Of a stretch of 64,000 nucleotides of DNA, positions 26,995 through 38,763 are shown piece by piece. Location of the stretch: NCBI RefSeq assembly GCF_003026355.1, contig NZ_PYON01000007.1, forward strand, positions 1-64,000, read 5' to 3'. A program made the position numbers and the translations under genes. How positions within the stretch are numbered: position 1 is the first letter of the stretch; each line of letters starts with the position of its first letter. The notes beneath the pieces are model-generated. The model was not told the origin of the DNA, ran no database searches, and was given only the letters and a program-made list of their open reading frames with translations. The DNA comes from Photobacterium kishitanii. Lineage in GTDB: Bacteria > Pseudomonadota > Gammaproteobacteria > Enterobacterales > Vibrionaceae.

Positions 26995-27221
26995 ATCGCT
27001 ATTTTTATGGTAAATAAGCTATATATTTGCGATAATAATCGGCTACATATCTAGCATGATAAATTGTTTATTATCAGGTTAGAGTCTAAATTATTGCTAT
27101 TCGCATCAATCATCCATAATCACTTTCTTTGTCGTGCAATGTTTGCCGTAAGAAGCTATGAGTATATGGCAATTTTGATGAGAATTTCGACGCCTGTGAA
27201 GGCGACAAAGGTTTGTTTATA

Positions 27222-28400
27222 ATGAGTGAAAAATTACAAAAAGTGTTAGCGCGTGCTGGCCAAGGTTCACGTCGTGAAATCGAATTAATGATCCAAAACG
27301 GCCGTGTGAGCGTTGATGGTGTTGTAGCTAAACTTGGTGATCGTCTTGAAGATCTAAGCGTGAGTGTGCGCATCGATGGTCACAATATTGCACTAATTTC
27401 GTCAGATGAAGAAATCTGCCGAATTTTGGCTTACAACAAGCCGGAAGGTGAGTTATGTACTCGCCACGATCCAGAAGGTCGTCGTACTGTTTTTGATCGT
27501 CTACCACGTTTAACAACAGGCCGTTGGGTTTCTGTTGGTCGACTAGATGCAAACACGTCAGGCTTATTACTGTTCACTACTGATGGTGAATTAGCTAACC
27601 GTTTAATGCACCCAAGCCGTACTGTTGAACGTGAGTACATGGTACGTGTATTCGGTGAAGTGAACGAGCAAATGGTAAAAAATGTCGTTAAAGGCGTAGA
27701 GCTAGAAGACGGCATCGCACGTTTTGAAGATGTTGTTTATTCTGGCGGTGAAGGTATGAATCATACTTTTTACGTCGTAATCACTGAAGGTCGTAACCGT
27801 GAAGTTCGTCGTCTATGGGATTCACAGGGTGTAACAGTTAGTCGTCTGAAACGTGTTCGTTACGGTGATGTTTACTTAACTAAAGATATGCCTCGTGGTG
27901 GTTGGAGCGAGCTTGAATTAAAAGAAGTGAACGAATTACGTGCAACGGTAGAATTGCCGCCTGAAACTGAAACTGTACTAACAGTTGAAGGACAGAAGCG
28001 TAAAAAAGGTATTCGTCAAATTCGTCGTGCTGTTCGTCGTCACGAAGAGCGTGTTGAAACAACGGGTCCTGCTGGTCGTCGTGGTCGTAACAATGATCGT
28101 CGTGCACCGTCAAGTTCAAGCCGTAATGCTGAAGTTGATTCTCAACAACAAGAGCAACGTGGTGGTCGCGGTCGTACAAAACCTGCACCAACAGGTCGTG
28201 ATAACGCAAAGCCTCGTTCAGATCGCGCTCAAGGCAAACCTGTCCACATAGCGGGCAAGCCACGAGATGATGAGAAGAAGCCGTATAAAGCATCAGATAA
28301 GCCACAAAGTGCATCAGGTAAGCGTAAGCCTTCAGGTAATGCGGCAAATCGCCGTAACCCGTTAGCAAATAAGCCTGCTAAGCCACGTACACGTAAGTAA
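27222..28400 (+). CDS. rluB: 23S rRNA pseudouridine synthase RluB
   Basis: A 392-residue enzyme that makes pseudouridine at position 2605 of 23S rRNA. An N-terminal S4 RNA-binding domain (about 1-60: [17 protein letters not shown]) is followed by the catalytic domain with [14 protein letters not shown], whose Asp is the nucleophile, and [10 protein letters not shown]. From about residue 255 the protein continues as a long Arg/Lys/Gly/Pro/Ser-rich tail, about 135 residues, that looks disordered and longer than E. coli RluB (291). The ATG at 27222 is preferred to a TTG nine bases earlier. Divergent reading frames seen inside the tail are shadows. Confidence 0.93.
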   Translation: MSEKLQKVLARAGQGSRREIELMIQNGRVSVDGVVAKLGDRLEDLSVSVRIDGHNIALISSDEEICRILAYNKPEGELCTRHDPEGRRTVFDRLPRLTTGRWVSVGRLDANTSGLLLFTTDGELANRLMHPSRTVEREYMVRVFGEVNEQMVKNVVKGVELEDGIARFEDVVYSGGEGMNHTFYVVITEGRNREVRRLWDSQGVTVSRLKRVRYGDVYLTKDMPRGGWSELELKEVNELRATVELPPETETVLTVEGQKRKKGIRQIRRAVRRHEERVETTGPAGRRGRNNDRRAPSSSSRNAEVDSQQQEQRGGRGRTKPAPTGRDNAKPRSDRAQGKPVHIAGKPRDDEKKPYKASDKPQSASGKRKPSGNAANRRNPLANKPAKPRTRK

Positions 28401-28441
28401 TATTTAAATATTGCTAACGATATAAGCGCACTATGAATATT

Positions 28442-28470
28442 AAAAAGCCGACAGTGATGTCGGCTTTTTT
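28442..28470. terminator. bidirectional terminator between rluB and yciK
   Basis: AAAAAGCCGACA pairs with TGTCGGCTTTTT, with an A-run and a T-run on the two sides, between convergent genes. Confidence 0.88.
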
Positions 28471-28505
28471 TATCACTATCATTTGCAGATCATAGTATAA
28501 ATTAC

Positions 28506-29276
28506 TTATTCTTCTTCACAACTGATGCTCGGTTTACGTTGTGGTTGAGCGTCGATACATTGTCCTGAAACATGACGGCTTTCAGGCCCCATTAAATATA
28601 AATAAAGCGGCATAATATCTTGTGGTGTTTTGAGTAAACGCGCGTCTTCAGCAGGGAAAGCTTGTGCACGCATACCTGTGCGAGTACCGCCAGGGTTAAT
28701 AGCATTCACATTAACAGTGGTATCACTAAGTTCATCAGCCAAAACTTGCATCATGCCTTCGGTGGCAAATTTAGAAATAGCATATGTGCCCCAAAAAGCA
28801 CGACCGCTGTGACCAACTGTTGATGAGGTAAAGATAATACGGCCATCGGGAGATTGCTTGATCAAAGGTAAAATAGCTTGAGTCAATAACAGTTGCGCTT
28901 TAACGTTAACTTGCATTACATCATCAAAAATAGTTTCTTCGATATGTTCGATAGGGCTTAATACTCCTAATAGACCAGCGTTATGTAATACGCCATCTAA
29001 ACGTCCAAATTGTTGCTCAATAGTATGTGCCATATCAAGATAATGTTGTTTGGTCGCACCCATTAAATCTAGAGGCACAATGGCAGCTTGCTTACCGCCA
29101 TTTTTTTCTATTTGATCATAAACAGCTTCTAGCTTAGCAACTGTTCTACCTAGTAAAATAACAGTAGCACCATGAGCAGCATATTGGATTGCAGCTTCTC
29201 GACCGATACCATCACCAGCACCTGTAACTAAGATCACTCGATCTTTTAAATTGTCTGCAGCAATTAGATAATCCAC
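28506..29276 (-). CDS. yciK: short-chain dehydrogenase YciK
   Basis: A 256-residue NAD(P)-dependent short-chain dehydrogenase/reductase. The cofactor motif TGAGDGIGREAA is at about 19-30, NAG in the fourth strand, and the catalytic Ser with Tyr-x3-Lys as YAISK. Substrate unknown. It is the YciK ortholog by sequence and by position between rluB and sohB, as in E. coli. Start ATG at 29276; weak ribosome-binding site. Confidence 0.92.
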   Translation of the reverse strand: MDYLIAADNLKDRVILVTGAGDGIGREAAIQYAAHGATVILLGRTVAKLEAVYDQIEKNGGKQAAIVPLDLMGATKQHYLDMAHTIEQQFGRLDGVLHNAGLLGVLSPIEHIEETIFDDVMQVNVKAQLLLTQAILPLIKQSPDGRIIFTSSTVGHSGRAFWGTYAISKFATEGMMQVLADELSDTTVNVNAINPGGTRTGMRAQAFPAEDARLLKTPQDIMPLYLYLMGPESRHVSGQCIDAQPQRKPSISCEEE

Positions 29277-29540
29277 GCTAGCTTCCTTTTAAATAATGTC
29301 TTTTTGTTGTTATTTGAGTGTTTTTTCGTCGAAGTACGCATCAAGTCTTGAGCTTAACTGTAATATCGATTACTACTAAAACATATCAGAATTTATACTC
29401 TGAGAGAACGTACATTTATTTGAAAATCGTGACGGTGAGCTTGATTTATTATAGTGATAAATTGAAGTGATAGCGGCGATAATGATTACACAGTTACAAT
29501 AACTTATGGCGCTTTTTCTTGCCTAATAGAGGATTTAATA

Positions 29541-30602
29541 TTGGAATTTTTGTTTGAATATGGTTTATTTTTCGCCAAAATAGCGACAGTTGTGATTGCG
29601 ATTGTAGGTGTGTTGGTGTTAGCAAAAGCCTTAAATGGTCGTCATGGTTCGCAAAAAGGTGAACTAGAAGTGATCGATTTAACTGAACAATATAAAGACA
29701 CCGTTGAGCAGTTGGAATCACATTTATTTGATAAAGCCTTATTAAAAGCACGTGATAAAGCGGAGAAAAAATCAGATAAAGAGCACGATAAAGCACGTCA
29801 AAATGAAATCAAGCAAGCGGTAAAAAATGGCAATTTAACTACAACTCGTGAACCGCGTTTATTCGTAATTGATTTCCATGGCAGTATTGATGCGCGTGAA
29901 GTTTCATCATTACGCCAAGAAATTAGTGCAATTTTAGCGATTGCGATTGAAGGTGATGAAGTGCTGCTACGCTTAGAAACTGGCGGCGGTATGGTGCATG
30001 CTTATGGCTTAGCGTCATCACAGCTTGATCGTTTAAAAGCTGCCGGTATTACACTAACAATTGCTGTTGATAAAGTTGCAGCAAGTGGCGGTTATATGAT
30101 GGCATGTGTGGCTGATAAAATAGTATCAGCCCCATTTGCTATTGTGGGCTCAATAGGCGTTATCGCACAACTACCAAACTTTAGTAAGGTATTGAAGAAA
30201 AACGATATTGAGTTTGAACAAATCACTGCTGGTGAGTTTAAACGTACCTTAACAATGTTTGGTGAAAACTCCGATAAAGCGCGTGAGAAATTCAAGGAAG
30301 AAATTGAAGAGACTCATGGTTTATTTAAGCGATTTATTGCCGTTCACCGTCCAGAGCTTGATCTTAATAAAGTCGCAACGGGTGAGCATTGGTTTGGTCA
30401 ACAAGCACTTGAATTAGGTTTAGTGGATCAGATTAGTACCAGTGATGACTTGATCACTGAAGCCTGTAAAGCACGTGAGGTGCTACAAGTTAAATATGTG
30501 CGTCGTAAGAAGTTGATTGAGAAACTATCTGGTGCATCAAGTGAGGCTGCTGATAGCTTATTAATGAAGTGGGTTGCTCGTGGTCAGCGTCCCTTCATGT
30601 AA
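29541..30602 (+). CDS. sohB: protease SohB (S49 family)
   Basis: A 353-residue inner-membrane peptidase of the SppA/SohB family. An N-terminal helix (about 8-28) is followed by a charged linker and the S49 domain, with the nucleophile Ser in AASGGYMMACVADK and the downstream Lys in the family region HTHG equivalent. It starts with TTG at 29541, preceded by AGAGG nine bases upstream; E. coli SohB begins with the same LxEYGLF pattern, so this start is well supported. It is a single gene ending at a strong terminator. Confidence 0.93.
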   Translation: MEFLFEYGLFFAKIATVVIAIVGVLVLAKALNGRHGSQKGELEVIDLTEQYKDTVEQLESHLFDKALLKARDKAEKKSDKEHDKARQNEIKQAVKNGNLTTTREPRLFVIDFHGSIDAREVSSLRQEISAILAIAIEGDEVLLRLETGGGMVHAYGLASSQLDRLKAAGITLTIAVDKVAASGGYMMACVADKIVSAPFAIVGSIGVIAQLPNFSKVLKKNDIEFEQITAGEFKRTLTMFGENSDKAREKFKEEIEETHGLFKRFIAVHRPELDLNKVATGEHWFGQQALELGLVDQISTSDDLITEACKAREVLQVKYVRRKKLIEKLSGASSEAADSLLMKWVARGQRPFM

Positions 30603-30627
30603 GATTGTAAGTTGATTGAGAATCAAG

Positions 30628-30656
30628 AAAACCCGCAGTAATTGCGGGTTTTTTTT
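30628..30656. terminator. terminator after sohB
   Basis: AACCCGCA pairs with TGCGGGTT, followed by a T-run. It lies between convergent sohB and yciN. Confidence 0.85.
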
Positions 30657-30659
30657 GAT

Positions 30660-30917
30660 TTAAACAAGTAGGGTGTTTAAGGTAAATTCTGGTGATAATT
30701 TATGAGCGAGAAACTTAAACATATTAAATACAGCAGTAGTTTTAGCGGTTGGTAGGCCTTCATCATCGAGGAAGTATTCGCCTTTGAAGATCAGTACACC
30801 GTCTTTTTCTGTTACAGATGTTGCGCGCATACCTTCAACATAATCTTTATGATCTTGAATGATTTGGTTAGCGATCATTAATAGCTCATTGATTGAAATT
30901 TCAGCTTTATTAGCCAT
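30660..30917 (-). CDS. yciN: YciN family protein
   Basis: An 85-residue cytoplasmic protein matching E. coli YciN in the block [23 protein letters not shown] and in its position next to topA. The function is unknown. ATG start after AGGATCAATC, in good agreement with the E. coli length of 83. Confidence 0.92.
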   Translation of the reverse strand: MANKAEISINELLMIANQIIQDHKDYVEGMRATSVTEKDGVLIFKGEYFLDDEGLPTAKTTAVFNMFKFLAHKLSPEFTLNTLLV

Positions 30918-31534
30918 GATTGATCCTCATCGATAGTGAAATAGCAACAGTCTAAGTAACTTGGTGTCAGAAAACAAATAACAGCTTTGTTAATTGGTTA
31001 ATATCTATTCAGGTATGGCCATTAACCATATCAAAAAAAGCGGATATTGTGATTAAATGCAAAAAAATTTACTAAGGCTGATCAAATTATTCTATACAGA
31101 TGATAATGGTAACGCGGTTTTATGTTATTACAGTGGCCATTGATCATCAAAGTGATTGTCCTATAAGGTAAATTATGATTTTATCACCTTGATAATCAGT
31201 ACGTTGTAAATGGATTAAACTAAGCTAGAAACAGATTTACAAATTAATAACAATTGCAGAAGGTACAACCAAATAGACGAAATAAATTAAAAACCAGTTG
31301 ACCTTCTTGTTTTCTAGCCCAATATGTAAAGAGTATTTTACGTAAATGAAGTGCAATAATTAATTGCAAATATGTATCATTATCAAATTGGAACTCATCA
31401 TATTAATTCACTGCTCTTAGATTTTTCGATTAGTGACTTAATGAGATTGGTCGAATGTTGTGGCGCTAATGATTAGCTAAGCAGTTATTTATATTTTTAG
31501 TATTTAGCGAGCACGAGGACGTAATAGGGTCATT
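30918..31534. other. intergenic region between divergent yciN and topA
   Basis: 617 bases, AT-rich, with no reading frame longer than about 30 codons. It should contain the topA promoters, which in E. coli are several and supercoiling-responsive. No motif strong enough to name was seen. Confidence 0.5.
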
Positions 31535-34186
31535 ATGGGTAAATCTCTCGTTATCGTGGAGTCCCCAGCCAAGGCGAAAACAATTAATAAGTACTTGGGT
31601 AAGGATTTCATTGTAAAATCAAGCGTTGGTCACGTACGTGATTTACCAACGGGCGCACGCAGTGGCGGCAAAAAAGCGGCAGCAACATCGACCAAAGGGT
31701 TGAGTGTTGAAGAAAAAGCAGCGATTAAGCAGAAGAAAGATCGTAAAGCGTTAATCAGCAAGATGGGTGTTGATCCCTATGATGATTGGAATGCGCACTA
31801 TGAAATACTTCCAGGTAAAGAAAAAGTCGTTAGTGAACTTCAAAAATTAGCAGAAGATGCTGATTTTGTTTATCTCGCAACGGATTTGGACCGCGAAGGA
31901 GAAGCCATTGCGTGGCACCTTCGTGAGATCATCGGCGGCGATGAGTCACGCTACAAGCGAGTTGTATTTAACGAAATTACCAAAAATGCTATTCAACAAG
32001 CGTTTGAGCAGCCTGGTGAATTAAATATTGATGGTGTGAATGCGCAACAAGCACGTCGATTCCTCGATCGTGTTGTTGGTTTCATGGTATCACCACTATT
32101 GTGGAAAAAAGTTGCACGTGGTCTATCAGCAGGTCGTGTACAGTCGGTGGCAGTTAAACTGATTGTTGAGCGAGAGCATGAAATTAACGCGTTTGATCCT
32201 GAAGAGTTCTGGGATATTCATGCTGATACTTTAACGGTAGGCAAAGATGCCTTACGGTTAATGGTCGCGCAACAGGCGGGTAAATCATTCCGCCCAGAGA
32301 ATAAAGTCGATACGATGGCAGCTCATGCGCTACTTGAAAAAGCAGCCTATGAAGTGATTGAGCGTGAAGATCGCCCAACCAGTAGTAAGCCGTCTGCGCC
32401 TTATATCACCTCGACATTACAGCAAGCGGCAAGTACACGTCTAGGTTATGGTGTTAAACGTACCATGGGCCTTGCGCAGCGTTTGTATGAAGCTGGTTAT
32501 ATTACTTACATGCGTACCGACTCAACTAACCTTTCAAAAGAAGCGGTTGAAGCAGCTCGCGAGTTTATTGGTAATGAGTACGGTAATGAATATTTACCTG
32601 AAAATGCCAATATTTATGGTAGTAAGAAAAACGCTCAAGAAGCGCACGAAGCTATTCGTCCTTCAAGTGTTGATGTAAAAGCTGAAAATTTAGAAGGCAT
32701 GGATCAAGATGCAATTAAGTTATATGACTTAATTTGGCGTCAATTTGTGTCTTGTCAGATGATGCCTGCAAAATATGACTCAAGTACGATTAACGTTAAA
32801 GCAGGTGATTTCTTGCTAAAAGCGAAAGGCCGTACATTGCGTTTTGCTGGTTGGACATTAGTACAGCGCCCATCAGGCAAAAATGAAGATACGACACTGC
32901 CTGAAGTGAACGTTGGTGATGTACTAAAGTTAGAGCAACTTGAGCCTAAGCAACACTTTACTAAGCCACCAGCTCGCTTTACAGAAGCAGCATTGGTTAA
33001 AGAACTTGAAAAACGTGGTATCGGTCGTCCATCAACGTATGCGTCGATTATTTCAACTATTCAAGATCGTGGTTATGTACGTGTTGATCAGCGTCGTTTC
33101 TACGCTGAAAAGATGGGTGAGATTGTTTCTGACCGTCTTGATAACAGTTTCCCTGATTTGATGGATTTTGACTTTACCGCCCGCATGGAAGGTAATCTTG
33201 ATAAAATCGCTGAAGGTGAGAAAAACTGGAAAAAAGTACTTGATGAATTCTTCTCTGATTTTACAGCTGAGCTTCAAAAAGCTGAGTTAGATGAATCAGA
33301 AGGCGGTATGCAACCTAACAATATCGTTCTGACAGACATTCAATGTCCAACCTGTTCTCGTCCGATGGGTATTCGTACTGCATCAACAGGGGTATTCCTT
33401 GGTTGTTCTGGTTATGCACTGCCACCTAAAGAGCGTTGTAAAACAACCATCAATTTAGGCAGTGAAGATGGCATTGTTAATGTACTTGAGGAAGACGTTG
33501 AAACAGCAGCATTACGTGCTAAGAAACGTTGTCCTATTTGTAGTACAGCAATGGATGCTTACCTGATTGATCAAGATCGTAAACTACACGTTTGTGGTAA
33601 TAATCCAAGTTGTGATGGTTACATCGTTGAAAAAGGTGAGTTCAAGCTTAAAGGCTATGAAGGCCCGCTGATTGAATGCGACAAGTGTGGTTCTGATATG
33701 GAACTAAAGAACGGTCGTTTTGGTAAGTATATGGGGTGTACCAATGAAGCTTGTAAGAACACCCGCAAGATCCTAAAGAATGGCGAAGTTGCGCCACCAA
33801 AAGAAGATCCTGTACATTTACCTGAGATTCCATGTACCCAAGATACTAGTGCGTATTTTGTTTTACGTGATGGTGCTTCTGGTTTGTTCATGGCAGCAAG
33901 CACATTCCCTAAATCGCGTGAGACTCGCGCACCTTTAGTGGAAGAGCTAGTACGCTTTAAAGAACGTTTATCGCCTAAGTTCTTATACTTAACTGATGCG
34001 CCTGTTGCTGACCCTGATGGTCTACCAACTGTCGTTCGTTTCTCCCGTAAAACTAAAGAGAATTACGTGCGTTCAGAAGTCGACGGTAAACCAACCGGTT
34101 GGACGGGTTTATTTGTAGATGGTAAATGGGAAATTACCGATAAGCGTAAGAAACCTAAAAAAGCGAAATCAGCAGAAGAAGAGTAA
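31535..34186 (+). CDS. topA: DNA topoisomerase I
   Basis: An 883-residue type IA topoisomerase that relaxes negative supercoils. The Toprim domain starts at residue 1, with acidic [10 protein letters not shown] (115-124, metal-binding Asp117 and Asp119); the active-site tyrosine is Tyr325 in YITYMRTDS. Three C-terminal C4 zinc ribbons are visible, starting CPTC, CPIC and CDKC, followed by a lysine-rich end. Start ATG after AGGGT. Its neighbours yciN and cysB are as in E. coli. Single gene with a strong terminator. Confidence 0.97.
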   Translation: MGKSLVIVESPAKAKTINKYLGKDFIVKSSVGHVRDLPTGARSGGKKAAATSTKGLSVEEKAAIKQKKDRKALISKMGVDPYDDWNAHYEILPGKEKVVSELQKLAEDADFVYLATDLDREGEAIAWHLREIIGGDESRYKRVVFNEITKNAIQQAFEQPGELNIDGVNAQQARRFLDRVVGFMVSPLLWKKVARGLSAGRVQSVAVKLIVEREHEINAFDPEEFWDIHADTLTVGKDALRLMVAQQAGKSFRPENKVDTMAAHALLEKAAYEVIEREDRPTSSKPSAPYITSTLQQAASTRLGYGVKRTMGLAQRLYEAGYITYMRTDSTNLSKEAVEAAREFIGNEYGNEYLPENANIYGSKKNAQEAHEAIRPSSVDVKAENLEGMDQDAIKLYDLIWRQFVSCQMMPAKYDSSTINVKAGDFLLKAKGRTLRFAGWTLVQRPSGKNEDTTLPEVNVGDVLKLEQLEPKQHFTKPPARFTEAALVKELEKRGIGRPSTYASIISTIQDRGYVRVDQRRFYAEKMGEIVSDRLDNSFPDLMDFDFTARMEGNLDKIAEGEKNWKKVLDEFFSDFTAELQKAELDESEGGMQPNNIVLTDIQCPTCSRPMGIRTASTGVFLGCSGYALPPKERCKTTINLGSEDGIVNVLEEDVETAALRAKKRCPICSTAMDAYLIDQDRKLHVCGNNPSCDGYIVEKGEFKLKGYEGPLIECDKCGSDMELKNGRFGKYMGCTNEACKNTRKILKNGEVAPPKEDPVHLPEIPCTQDTSAYFVLRDGASGLFMAASTFPKSRETRAPLVEELVRFKERLSPKFLYLTDAPVADPDGLPTVVRFSRKTKENYVRSEVDGKPTGWTGLFVDGKWEITDKRKKPKKAKSAEEE

Positions 34187-34205
34187 TTAATTATTCATCT
34201 GTATT

Positions 34206-34236
34206 AAAAAAACCGCCAAATTTGGCGGTTTTTTTA
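34206..34236. terminator. bidirectional terminator between topA and miaE
   Basis: AAACCGCCAAA pairs with TTTGGCGGTTT, with A-run and T-run on opposite sides. It lies between convergent genes. Confidence 0.88.
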
Positions 34237-34269
34237 TTGGTTATGATAGTAATATATTAGCGGCTCGGC

Positions 34270-35067
34270 TTAAGCAGAACAAACAGCCATCACTGGAATA
34301 CCACTGTGAAAACGGAAAGTATCATCTGGCGTGTTAATTAATTCCGCTTCTTTGATGCCAATAGCCCTGATACGATCGGCTATATTCTTACCGGCTATTT
34401 TTTCTGCAAGGGTAAGGTAATCCTGATAATGGCGTGCTTCTGAACGTAATAATGAAATATAGAATTTCTTAAGCTCTGGATCTAAATAAGGTGCCAGTTT
34501 GGCAAAACGTTCACAGGAACGTGCCTCAATGTATGCGCCAACAATTAATTTATCAATTAAGGTTGCTGGTTCATGAGTGCGTACGGCTTTCATTAATCCT
34601 TTAGCATAGCGCCCAGCATGAAGATTACTATAAGGGATCTCACGCTTATCCATAATCTCTAATACTTGCTCAAAGTGATGAAATTCTTCTTTGATTAAAC
34701 GTACCATTTTATCGATTAATTCTTGCCCATGAGCAAAATCATTGCGTGGTATTAAAGGTGCGAGTAAGCCATTTTTTTTATCATGAAAGTCAGTCGTTGA
34801 ACGGTTCTTCCCGCCATAAACAAAATCTTCGTACGGTTTTGCCCATGCCATTAATATTGCACCACTTGGTTTATCAACGGCGTATTTACGCACCATAAAC
34901 ATCGCAGTCTGACTTGCCTTTAATTCACAATTACAGTGATCGACTAATAAAGCTGTTAGATTTTCTGGTTTACGAGCTTCTTCAATCCAACTATCAGGGG
35001 TTTCACATTGAAGAAATTGATTAATAGGTTGGAGTAACATATTAATCATTTGTTGAGTGTTATCCAT
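34270..35067 (-). CDS. miaE: tRNA-(ms2io6A37) hydroxylase MiaE
   Basis: A 265-residue ferritin-like di-iron monooxygenase that hydroxylates the isopentenyl group of ms2i6A at tRNA position 37. Glu/His metal ligands fit LLVDHCNCELKAS, KEEFHHFEQV, IEARSCERF and RSEARHYQDYL, the pairs of E-x2-H motifs of the family. The open frame is longer and overlaps the next gene upstream, but the ATG at 35067 matches the family start. A ribosome-binding site is weak here. E. coli K-12 lacks miaE; its presence fits Vibrionaceae. Confidence 0.88.
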   Translation of the reverse strand: MDNTQQMINMLLQPINQFLQCETPDSWIEEARKPENLTALLVDHCNCELKASQTAMFMVRKYAVDKPSGAILMAWAKPYEDFVYGGKNRSTTDFHDKKNGLLAPLIPRNDFAHGQELIDKMVRLIKEEFHHFEQVLEIMDKREIPYSNLHAGRYAKGLMKAVRTHEPATLIDKLIVGAYIEARSCERFAKLAPYLDPELKKFYISLLRSEARHYQDYLTLAEKIAGKNIADRIRAIGIKEAELINTPDDTFRFHSGIPVMAVCSA

Positions 35068-35158
35068 AAGGCATGTCTTTTTATTGTTATTGAAGGCGTA
35101 AAAAAGGCCGCAATTGCGACCTTTGTCGTTGTACCATTTTAAGCCAAAGTGAATCAGA

Positions 35159-35920
35159 TCACCATTTCCGCTTCGGTTGAAATAATACATCTAACTCATC
35201 GTTATCTTTATCAAGTAGTTGTTGGCGCTCTTGTTCACTACTTACGCTCATGTTGTTGTCGATTTCGTTGAGCATATATTGTAGTTTTTGTTGCGCTTTG
35301 GTGGCGTAGCTATCATTACGTGATGATAGAACATCAATGCCTTTTTTAAGTAATTGTTTAGCGGTGCCAAATTGGCGTTTTAAACGTGCGTCGTTAGCTC
35401 TTTTAACGACATTTTCAATATTAATTCTTAATTGCATGTTATCTAGACGCGTATTTTCAAGTACATAGATTTGGGTCGCGATACGACCTTTACTATGTTC
35501 TCCTTTAAGGACATTTTTTAAACGCTTTACTAATTGCAACATGCCAATTGCCTGACGATCAGAGTTAGGAACTTGAAAAGGAACAACATTGGTTTGGTCA
35601 AAATGGGTTTCTAAGTGTGCTAATTGTTCGCTAACATGATGAATTCTTTGTTTTAATGATCTATCTTTAGTATCGATTTCGGCAGTACTTTCAAGCGCAT
35701 AAAGAATGCGTTTATTAAGACAGATTAATAATTCTTTACTATAGGGTAAGTGATTAGCGTTACTGATGAGTTCTTCTGTCGCATCAATGATCGCAACTTG
35801 TTTTGCTAATTCTTGCTGTTTAGCACTTTCTAGTCGTTGGCGATATTGAATGATTATGTTGTAACCAATAATTAAAATTAGTAGAAGACTGATTAAGCCA
35901 ATAACAAGAGGGATACTCAT
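35159..35920 (-). CDS. membrane-anchored coiled-coil protein, unknown
   Basis: A 253-residue protein with one N-terminal membrane helix (about 3-24) and then a mostly helical, charged cytoplasmic part: heptad-like stretches at about 28-60, 82-112 and 160-235. No enzymatic motif or named family was recognised. It lies 91 bases upstream of miaE on the same strand and might share its transcript. The topology resembles an adaptor or scaffold; that is only an impression. Confidence 0.75.
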   Translation of the reverse strand: MSIPLVIGLISLLLILIIGYNIIIQYRQRLESAKQQELAKQVAIIDATEELISNANHLPYSKELLICLNKRILYALESTAEIDTKDRSLKQRIHHVSEQLAHLETHFDQTNVVPFQVPNSDRQAIGMLQLVKRLKNVLKGEHSKGRIATQIYVLENTRLDNMQLRINIENVVKRANDARLKRQFGTAKQLLKKGIDVLSSRNDSYATKAQQKLQYMLNEIDNNMSVSSEQERQQLLDKDNDELDVLFQPKRKW

Positions 35921-37397
<1,477 letters not shown>

Positions 37398-37422
37398 CGT
37401 GAAAGATTGTGGTTGGAATTAA

Positions 37423-37451
37423 ATAGACCGCTAGTGATAGCGGTTTTTTTA
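37423..37451 (+). terminator. terminator after cysB
   Basis: ACCGCTA pairs with TAGCGGT around a short loop, followed by a T-run. 26 bases beyond the cysB stop. Confidence 0.8.
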
Positions 37452-37520
37452 TTTGGTTAATGTGTCAGGCGTAAGCTTGGTATACACTAGCCTCAATTTT
37501 TGGTGGGTAAATGGTTGTTT

Positions 37521-38723
37521 ATGTCTAACTACGTTGAGCTTTTTCATCGTCTTGATGCATTATTGGTAAAAAATCGTCAATTTTGGCAGTTTATGCCTTT
37601 TGCTGAACGTGGCTTCGTTTGGCCCCAACATGCGCAATTTTGCCAATGGTTAATGACTATAGATGACAGCCAATTACAATTATTAACTCATGATATCAAT
37701 GCATTAACAGCAGCATTGATGCCATGGATTGAAGATGCCGAATTATTAACTCGCCTTACAACTGAAATTCAGCCTTTAAATCGCACCGCAAGATCAGTAC
37801 CACAGGGGTTTGATAGCGGTATTCCTGGTCGAAAGTGGCAACAAATTATCGCTTTTAATGAAGTGTTACCACCATTAGGCTTGCCATGGTTAGAGTGGTG
37901 CGCAGGTAAAGGGTATCTTGGACGTGTACTTGCCGTATCACATCAACAATCAGTAACTAGCCTAGAGTGGCAACAGCAATTATGTATTGATGGTGAGCAA
38001 GCAGCTAAGCAATTAGAATTGAATATTAATTTTGTTCATGCTGATGCGTTTAGTGCGGATAGTGACGATGCTATTGCTACTGAGCAACATGCCGTTGCGT
38101 TACATGCTTGTGGTGATTTGCATGTCTCATTATTGCAGCGAGTTGCCGCTAAAAAAGGTGCCGCCGTAAGTATTTCACCTTGTTGTTATCATTTAATCCG
38201 TCAATCGCATTATCAGCCGATGTCAGCTACTGCTATGACAAGTACATTGGTTTTATCTAAACATGATTTACGGTTGCCATTGCAAGAAACTGTTACCGCT
38301 GGTAATCGAGTGAGACAGTTACGCTTTGTAGAAGTTAGCTTTCGTTTAGGGTTTGATTTATTACAGCGCGAGTTAAATAACACTGATACTTATCTTGCTA
38401 TTCCTAATGTACAAAAAGCATTACTAACACAAGGTTTTGAAGCTTTTTGTCAGTGGGCAGCATTAAAAAAGGGGATTGAGTTACCAGCCAATATTGATTT
38501 TAATATGTGGCAACGCCAAGGTGAAAAGCGATTTGCAATTACTGAAAGAATGGAGCTTGTTCGGCAATTATTTCGACGACCACTTGAAATTTGGCTTGCG
38601 CTTGATCGGGCTTGTTTTCTTGAAGAACAAGGATATAAAGTCGTGCTCGGATCTTTTTGTGATAAGCCAATAACACCTCGTAATTTATTGATCCATGCTG
38701 AGCGTGGTGATATCGCAAAATAA
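37521..38723 (+). CDS. SAM-dependent methyltransferase, unknown substrate
   Basis: About 400 residues with a class I methyltransferase core: LEWCAGKGYLGRVLA is the SAM-binding loop, VALHACGDLH follows, and SPCCYHLI is the third block. These belong to the Methyltransf_32 type also seen in METTL25- and GSTCD-like proteins. The natural substrate is unknown. The frame extends to a TTG at 37500; the ATG at 37521 is a guess, and neither has a convincing ribosome-binding site. Single gene convergent with the next. Confidence 0.82.
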   Translation: MSNYVELFHRLDALLVKNRQFWQFMPFAERGFVWPQHAQFCQWLMTIDDSQLQLLTHDINALTAALMPWIEDAELLTRLTTEIQPLNRTARSVPQGFDSGIPGRKWQQIIAFNEVLPPLGLPWLEWCAGKGYLGRVLAVSHQQSVTSLEWQQQLCIDGEQAAKQLELNINFVHADAFSADSDDAIATEQHAVALHACGDLHVSLLQRVAAKKGAAVSISPCCYHLIRQSHYQPMSATAMTSTLVLSKHDLRLPLQETVTAGNRVRQLRFVEVSFRLGFDLLQRELNNTDTYLAIPNVQKALLTQGFEAFCQWAALKKGIELPANIDFNMWQRQGEKRFAITERMELVRQLFRRPLEIWLALDRACFLEEQGYKVVLGSFCDKPITPRNLLIHAERGDIAK

Positions 38724-38733
38724 GGGTGAGATA

Positions 38734-38759
38734 TTCCCTATCAAATTAATGATAGGGAA
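38734..38759. terminator. hairpin between convergent genes
   Basis: TTCCCTATCA and TGATAGGGAA form a 10-bp perfect stem over a 6-base loop. No T-run follows closely, so it is a possible weak terminator for both genes. Confidence 0.55.
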
Positions 38760-38763
38760 ATAG

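Noticed and set aside
27880-28368. Antisense frame of 162 codons over the RluB tail
   Set aside because: Composition mirrors the repetitive Arg/Gly codons of rluB on the other strand; no start signal or family.
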